NCBI RefSeq assembly: GCF_002834145.1
Contig: NZ_PHNT01000006.1
Span: 62,001 to 126,000, forward strand
Source: Roseovarius salinarum
Lineage (GTDB): Bacteria > Pseudomonadota > Alphaproteobacteria > Rhodobacterales > Rhodobacteraceae
Direction: 5' to 3'
DNA: 64,000 nt
How positions within the stretch are numbered: the first letter of the stretch is position 1; every line of letters begins with the position of its first letter. Positions 60,851 to 64,000 of the stretch are shown here, piece after piece. The notes below the pieces were generated by a model. It saw nothing but the letters and a program-made list of their open reading frames with translations. It had not been told where the DNA came from and searched no databases. Both the position numbers and the translations under genes were made by a program.

Positions 60851-61318
60851 ATGAAGTTTTCCACGCGGGAAGACGTGGCGGTGCCGGTTGACTTCCTGTT
60901 CGCCGCGCTGTCCGATTTCGACTATTTCGAACGGGCGGCCCTGCGCCGGGGCGCAGAGGTGCAGCGCATCGACAAGCTGAAGACGCCCGGGCCGGGGATG
61001 CAGTGGCAGACGTCGTTCAAGCTGCGCGGAAAACAGCGCGACGTGGAGCTTACGCTCAAGGAATTCGATCCCCCCAACTGGATGTTCCTCGCCTCGCAGT
61101 CGGCCGCGCTGGAGGGCGCGGGAAAAATCGACCTGATGGCGCTGTCGCGAAATCGCACCCGCCTGAGCATCGAGATCGAGACGAAACCGAGAACCATTTC
61201 GGCGCGGCTGCTCGAACAATCGATGAAGCTGGCCAGGACAAGGCTGACCCAGCAGTTCCGTGACCGGGTGGCGGAATTCGCAGCGGGGGTCGAGACGCGT
61301 TACCAGAAGAAGGCCTGA
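60851..61318 (+). CDS. SRPBCC (START-like) superfamily protein
   Basis: A 155-residue single-domain hydrophobic-ligand-binding fold. The start MKFSTREDVAVPVDFLFAAL, then WQTSFKLRGKQRDVELTL and the long C-terminal helix with RTRLTQQFRDRVAEF fit the polyketide-cyclase/START-like superfamily. The ligand is unknown. It follows nudC in the same direction and ends in a very strong terminator, so the two are probably one transcript. Common in Rhodobacteraceae. Confidence 0.82.
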   Translation: MKFSTREDVAVPVDFLFAALSDFDYFERAALRRGAEVQRIDKLKTPGPGMQWQTSFKLRGKQRDVELTLKEFDPPNWMFLASQSAALEGAGKIDLMALSRNRTRLSIEIETKPRTISARLLEQSMKLARTRLTQQFRDRVAEFAAGVETRYQKKA

Positions 61319-61329
61319 ACCCGGAAAGC

Positions 61330-61367
61330 AAGGCGGGCGCTCCGGTTTCGGAACGCCCGCCTTTTTT
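61330..61367 (+). terminator. Strong intrinsic terminator after the SRPBCC gene
   Basis: Stem AAGGCGGGCG (61330-61339) / CGCCCGCCTT (61354-61363) with an inner TCCG-GTTT-CGGA hairpin, followed by a T-run ending at 61367. The repeat-protein gene converges from the other side (stop at 61391). Confidence 0.95.
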
Positions 61368-61390
61368 GCGTTCAGGCCGCTGTCGCCCGG

Positions 61391-61657
61391 TCAGCCGAGG
61401 ATCGGCAGATCCTTGCGGTCGTTGACGTCCAGGTCGCCCGCGATCTGGTTCATGGTCTTGCGATCGTTGACGTCGAGGTCACCGGCGATCTGGTTCATGG
61501 TCTTGCGGTCGTTGACGTCGAGGTCACCGGCGATCTGGTTCATGGTCTTGCGGTCGTTGACGTCGAGGTCGCCGGCGATCCGCTCGGCGGCGGGGGCGGC
61601 CAGCGATGCGGTGGCGGTGGTGGCGATGATGGCGAAGATGCTGAGTGCGGTGCGCAT
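61391..61657 (-). CDS. Small secreted protein made of 15-residue tandem repeats
   Basis: An 88-residue protein. A signal peptide (MRTALSIFAIIATTATASLA, cleavage near APA-AER) leaves a mature part of about 60 residues built from IAGDLDVNDRKTMNQ repeated three times and a fourth, partial copy ending IAGDLDVNDRKDLPILG. Each unit has an acidic D-L-D-V-N-D core reminiscent of calcium-binding loops, though the EF-hand/dockerin glycine is missing. AAAAGGAGAG precedes the ATG at 61655-61657. Convergent with the SRPBCC gene and downstream of pheA on the same strand. No function recognised. Confidence 0.75.
   Translation of the reverse strand: MRTALSIFAIIATTATASLAAPAAERIAGDLDVNDRKTMNQIAGDLDVNDRKTMNQIAGDLDVNDRKTMNQIAGDLDVNDRKDLPILG
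61412..61579 (-). repeat. Tandem 45-bp coding repeat (3.7 copies)
   Basis: Units at 61579-61535, 61534-61490 and 61489-61445 are identical in amino acids and differ at only two synonymous third-codon positions (GGC/GGT and GAC/GAT). A fourth unit (61444-61412) shares the first 11 codons. This is coding repetition inside the 88-residue secreted protein, not a CRISPR. Confidence 0.95.
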
Positions 61658-61737
61658 GGTGTCTCTCCTTTTGGCGTCCGTCTGGTGTTTCGGGTCCGGG
61701 GGCGGGCTGTGGTCCGTCGCCCCTTGTGAGACACCAT
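61656..61737 (-). promoter_or_regulatory. Leader stem that can sequester the start of the repeat-protein gene
   Basis: On the minus-strand transcript ATGGTGTCTC (61737-61728) is the exact complement of GAGACACCAT (61665-61656), 62 bases later. The second arm includes the end of the Shine-Dalgarno region and the first two bases of the AUG. Folding would hide the start of the secreted repeat protein. Confidence 0.45.
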
Positions 61738-61860
61738 TTGGGGCGCGCCGCCGTGCTTGTAACCGCCTGTCGCCGCGACGTGAAAACCCGCTCACCGCCA
61801 CCCGCGGCGGCGTGATCGCCCGGTGATGACCGGTGAAGGGAGACCGCCCGGCGCGCGCGG

Positions 61861-62694
61861 TCAGTGCCGCCGCGGGTCGGCCGGGTAGACGCCGAGGATT
61901 TCCAGCCGCGAGGTGAAGTATTCCAGTTCCTCCAGCGCGCGGCGCACCGGCGGGTCGTCGGGGTGGCCCTCGATGTCGGCATGGAACTGGGTGGCCTTGA
62001 AGGAGCCGCCGATCATGTAGCTTTCCAGCTTGGTCATGTTCACGCCGTTCGTGGCGAAGCCGCCCATCGCCTTGTAGAGCGCAGCGGGGATATTGCGCAC
62101 CTGGAAGACGAAGCTGGTCATCATGCCGTCGTCGCCGCGGCGCGAATGGTCAGGTGTGCGCGACATGATCAGGAACCGGGTGCGGTTGTTGCCCTCGTCC
62201 TCGATGTGCCGCGCGAGCACCTCGAGCCCGTAGATCTCGCCGGCCAGCTCGCTGGCCAGCGCGGCGCAGGTCGGGTCGCCCGCCTCGGCCACCATCTTGG
62301 CCGACCCGGCGGTGTCCGCCGCCGGGCGACGGTGGATGCCGTGCTCCTTCAGGAAGGCGCGGCATTGGCCCAGAAGCATGCGATGGCTCATCGCGGTCTC
62401 GACCTGGCCGAGCCGCGTGCCGGGCACAGCCAGCAGGTTGATGTGCACGCGCACGAACGCCTCGCCGACGATGTGCAGGCCCGAGTCGGGCAGAAGGTGG
62501 TGAATGTCTGCGACGCGGCCGAAGGTCGAGTTCTCCACCGGCAGCATGGCAAGGTTCGCGTCACCGCCGCGCACCGCCTCGATCGCGTCCTCGAAGGTGC
62601 GGCAGGGCATCGCCTCCATCTCCGGGTGGGTTTCGTGGCAGGCCTGGTGGGAATACGCGCCCGGTTCGCCCTGGAAGGCAATGCGGTTGGTCAT
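61861..62694 (-). CDS. pheA: Prephenate dehydratase
   Basis: A 277-residue stand-alone prephenate dehydratase of phenylalanine synthesis. The catalytic domain runs from NRIAFQGEPGAYSHQAC through PVENSTFGRVADIHHLL to NNRTRFLIMSR (the essential T-R-F). The C-terminal ACT domain contains GVNMTKLESYMIGGSFKATQF, the form of the E-S-R-P allosteric motif found in alphaproteobacteria. Start at the ATG at 62692-62694; upstream in-frame reading to 62904 is not conserved and overlaps the cytochrome gene. It is divergent from the cytochrome c gene. Confidence 0.95.
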   Translation of the reverse strand: MTNRIAFQGEPGAYSHQACHETHPEMEAMPCRTFEDAIEAVRGGDANLAMLPVENSTFGRVADIHHLLPDSGLHIVGEAFVRVHINLLAVPGTRLGQVETAMSHRMLLGQCRAFLKEHGIHRRPAADTAGSAKMVAEAGDPTCAALASELAGEIYGLEVLARHIEDEGNNRTRFLIMSRTPDHSRRGDDGMMTSFVFQVRNIPAALYKAMGGFATNGVNMTKLESYMIGGSFKATQFHADIEGHPDDPPVRRALEELEYFTSRLEILGVYPADPRRH

Positions 62695-62815
62695 GTCTGC
62701 GGATCGATCCCTTGCTGGCCCGGTCGGGCGTTTGGTCGCGCAAACTATACCTTGCACCACGCTAGGTGAAGCGGATAGATACCGCGCGAGTGGATGCAAA
62801 CGGGAAACGGGCCTC

Positions 62816-64000
62816 ATGTTCGATACGATGACACTGACAAAGACCGTCGGCGCCTTCTGTGGGGCGCTGCTCGTATTCCTCCTCGGCAAGTGGGCGGCCG
62901 ACACCCTGTACGCCGTCGGAGGCGGGCACGGCGGTGAACACGAACAGGCCTACGTGATCGATACCGGCGAGGAGGACGCCGCCGCCGAGGAAGAGGTCGA
63001 CGAAGGCCCGTCCCTCGCCGCGCTCTGGGCCGAGGCCGACCCGGACAAGGGTGCGAACGTCTTCAACCAGTGCCGCGCCTGCCACCAGGTCGAAGAGGGC
63101 CAGAACGGCGTCGGCCCGCATCTCTACGGCGTCGTCGGCCGCGAGGTGCAGGCCGTCGCCGATTTCTCGTATTCGGGCAGCCTGGCCGAGGCGGCCGATG
63201 TCTGGACGGTGGCCGAGCTCGACGCCTTCCTCGAAAACCCCAGCGGGTATGCGCCGGGCACGACGATGGGCTTTGCCGGGCTGTCCGATCCCGAGGACCG
63301 CGTGAACGTGATCGCCTATCTGGACCAGACCGATGGCGACATGGTCGAGATGGAAGCGCCCGCGGAGGAGCCGGCCGCAGAGGAATCCGAAACGGCCGGG
63401 GAACCGGCTGACGGCGATGCCGCGGCCGACGCAGACGGCGGTGGACAGGATTTCGCCGCGATGGTCGCCGCCGCGGATCCGGCGGATGGCGAGGGCGTGT
63501 TCCGCCAGTGCCAGGCCTGCCACAAGCTGGAGGAGGGCCAGCACGGTGTCGGCCCCTCGCTCTACGACGTCGTGGGTGAGAAGGTGGCCTCGGTCGAGGA
63601 CTTCCGGTACTCCAACGCGCTCAAGGACAAGGGCGGCGAATGGACGGCCGAGCGTCTGAGCGCCTGGCTGGAGAACCCGCAGGACTTCGCCTCCGGGACC
63701 ACCATGGGCTATGCCGGGCTGGCCGACGCGGAGGATCGGGCCGCGGTGATCGCCTACATGGACGCCGCGGACGGCACGCATGACATCGCGGCGGCGTCGT
63801 CGAGCGACGCCGATGCGGCCGCCGACGCGCAGCCCGCGGACGAGGACGGCGCCGCCGGGGGGGAAGCCACGCAGGAGGACGCCGCCGGCGATGATGGCGC
63901 GGCAGAGCAAGGCGCCGCGGAGGACGGCGCCGCGGCGGACGACGAGGCCATGACCGACGGTGCGTCCACCGAGGAGGCCGCGTCGGACACCGGCGGTGCG
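62816..64000 (+). CDS. Two-domain membrane-anchored cytochrome c (cut by window edge)
   Basis: At least 395 residues; no stop is reached. An N-terminal hydrophobic anchor (residues about 10-25) is followed by two class I cytochrome c domains. Heme motifs are CRACH (86-90) and CQACH (232-236), each followed about 60 residues later by the methionine ligand in GTTMGFAG and GTTMGYAG. The domains, about 110 residues each, are joined and followed by long Ala/Asp/Glu-rich linkers (after residue 175 and after about 325). Roseobacter CycM-type cytochromes near pheA have the same anchor, so it probably carries electrons between bc1 complex and oxidases. More domains may lie beyond 64000. Confidence 0.85.
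   Translation, partial: MFDTMTLTKTVGAFCGALLVFLLGKWAADTLYAVGGGHGGEHEQAYVIDTGEEDAAAEEEVDEGPSLAALWAEADPDKGANVFNQCRACHQVEEGQNGVGPHLYGVVGREVQAVADFSYSGSLAEAADVWTVAELDAFLENPSGYAPGTTMGFAGLSDPEDRVNVIAYLDQTDGDMVEMEAPAEEPAAEESETAGEPADGDAAADADGGGQDFAAMVAAADPADGEGVFRQCQACHKLEEGQHGVGPSLYDVVGEKVASVEDFRYSNALKDKGGEWTAERLSAWLENPQDFASGTTMGYAGLADAEDRAAVIAYMDAADGTHDIAAASSSDADAAADAQPADEDGAAGGEATQEDAAGDDGAAEQGAAEDGAAADDEAMTDGASTEEAASDTGGA

Noticed and set aside
61412..61579. CRISPR-like array of 45-bp repeats
   Set aside because: Repeats are contiguous without spacers and lie in frame in a signal-peptide protein; no cas genes are present.
61260..61826. Plus-strand frame with RSLTSRSPAIWFMVL repeats
   Set aside because: It is the antisense reading of the repeat protein and runs through the strong terminator at 61330-61367.

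Overview
The window is a gene-dense, GC-rich chromosomal segment from an alphaproteobacterium, most likely a Rhodobacteraceae (Roseobacter-group) member. This placement is inferred from the gene content and gene style: a DUF1013/TrcR cell-cycle regulator, COQ9 and UbiH-type ubiquinone genes, a Hint_2 protein, a CnoX-type thioredoxin, dimethylglycine-dehydrogenase-like FAD-GcvT proteins, an SRP-RNA/dnaX/ybaB/recR block, and frequent ATGA/GTGA start-stop overlaps. No rRNA, tRNA, transposase, phage module or CRISPR array is seen.

Layout. 1-7063: the 5' part of rnr, a DUF2064 glycosyltransferase-fold gene, a GNAT and dapE, coupled on the minus strand; then a Hint-domain protein, a small protein of unknown function, an FAD/NAD(P) protein and dapD. 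7340-16476: LOG family, YHS protein, rlmN, a GTP cyclohydrolase II with a degenerate N-domain, an orphan OmpR-type regulator, xthA, CnoX-like thioredoxin, LON-N and Trm112 proteins, and a UbiH-type hydroxylase. 16566-25000: amidase, dapC-like aminotransferase, ftsK, lolA, a transglycosylase lipoprotein, an AEC transporter and hspQ. 25021-29483: gamma-glutamyltransferase, an RsbW/RsbV partner-switching pair with a tiny basic ORF directly behind rsbW, thiolase, and a GAF methionine-sulfoxide reductase.

29535-38007 is a probable catabolic operon for methylated amines: a palindromic operator, an XRE-cupin regulator, a GFA protein, two full-length FAD-GcvT demethylase-like proteins, and between them a quinone-reductase-like dehydrogenase, a PNPOx-like protein and a homocysteine S-methyltransferase, mostly translationally coupled. 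38161-43796: rluA-type pseudouridine synthase, a kinase-like protein with an acyl-CoA-synthetase-like tail, two glycosyltransferases (GT11, GT25), aldehyde dehydrogenase and 1-Cys peroxiredoxin. 43855-52931: a seven-repeat secreted propeller protein, an aspartoacylase-family hydrolase, two tandem paralogous membrane proteins, trcR, RNase T2, a BNR-repeat protein with a membrane partner, a quinone oxidoreductase and COQ9. 53040-64000: rpsU, a DAO-family oxidase, recR-ybaB-dnaX-ffs (minus strand), a cpdB-like phosphoesterase, nudC, an SRPBCC protein, a small secreted protein made of 15-residue tandem repeats, pheA, and a two-heme cytochrome c that runs off the right edge.

Themes. Three genes of the succinylase route to diaminopimelate (dapE, dapD, dapC) lie within about 17 kb, separated by unrelated genes. 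One-carbon/methyl metabolism is concentrated in the XRE-cupin operon. The least explained items are the tandem-repeat peptide with a start-site-sequestering leader (61391-61737), the 32-codon basic ORF after rsbW, the paired GEEISWGQR membrane proteins, the kinase/ligase-tail fusion, and three copies of an intergenic repeat with core GGAGTATTT.
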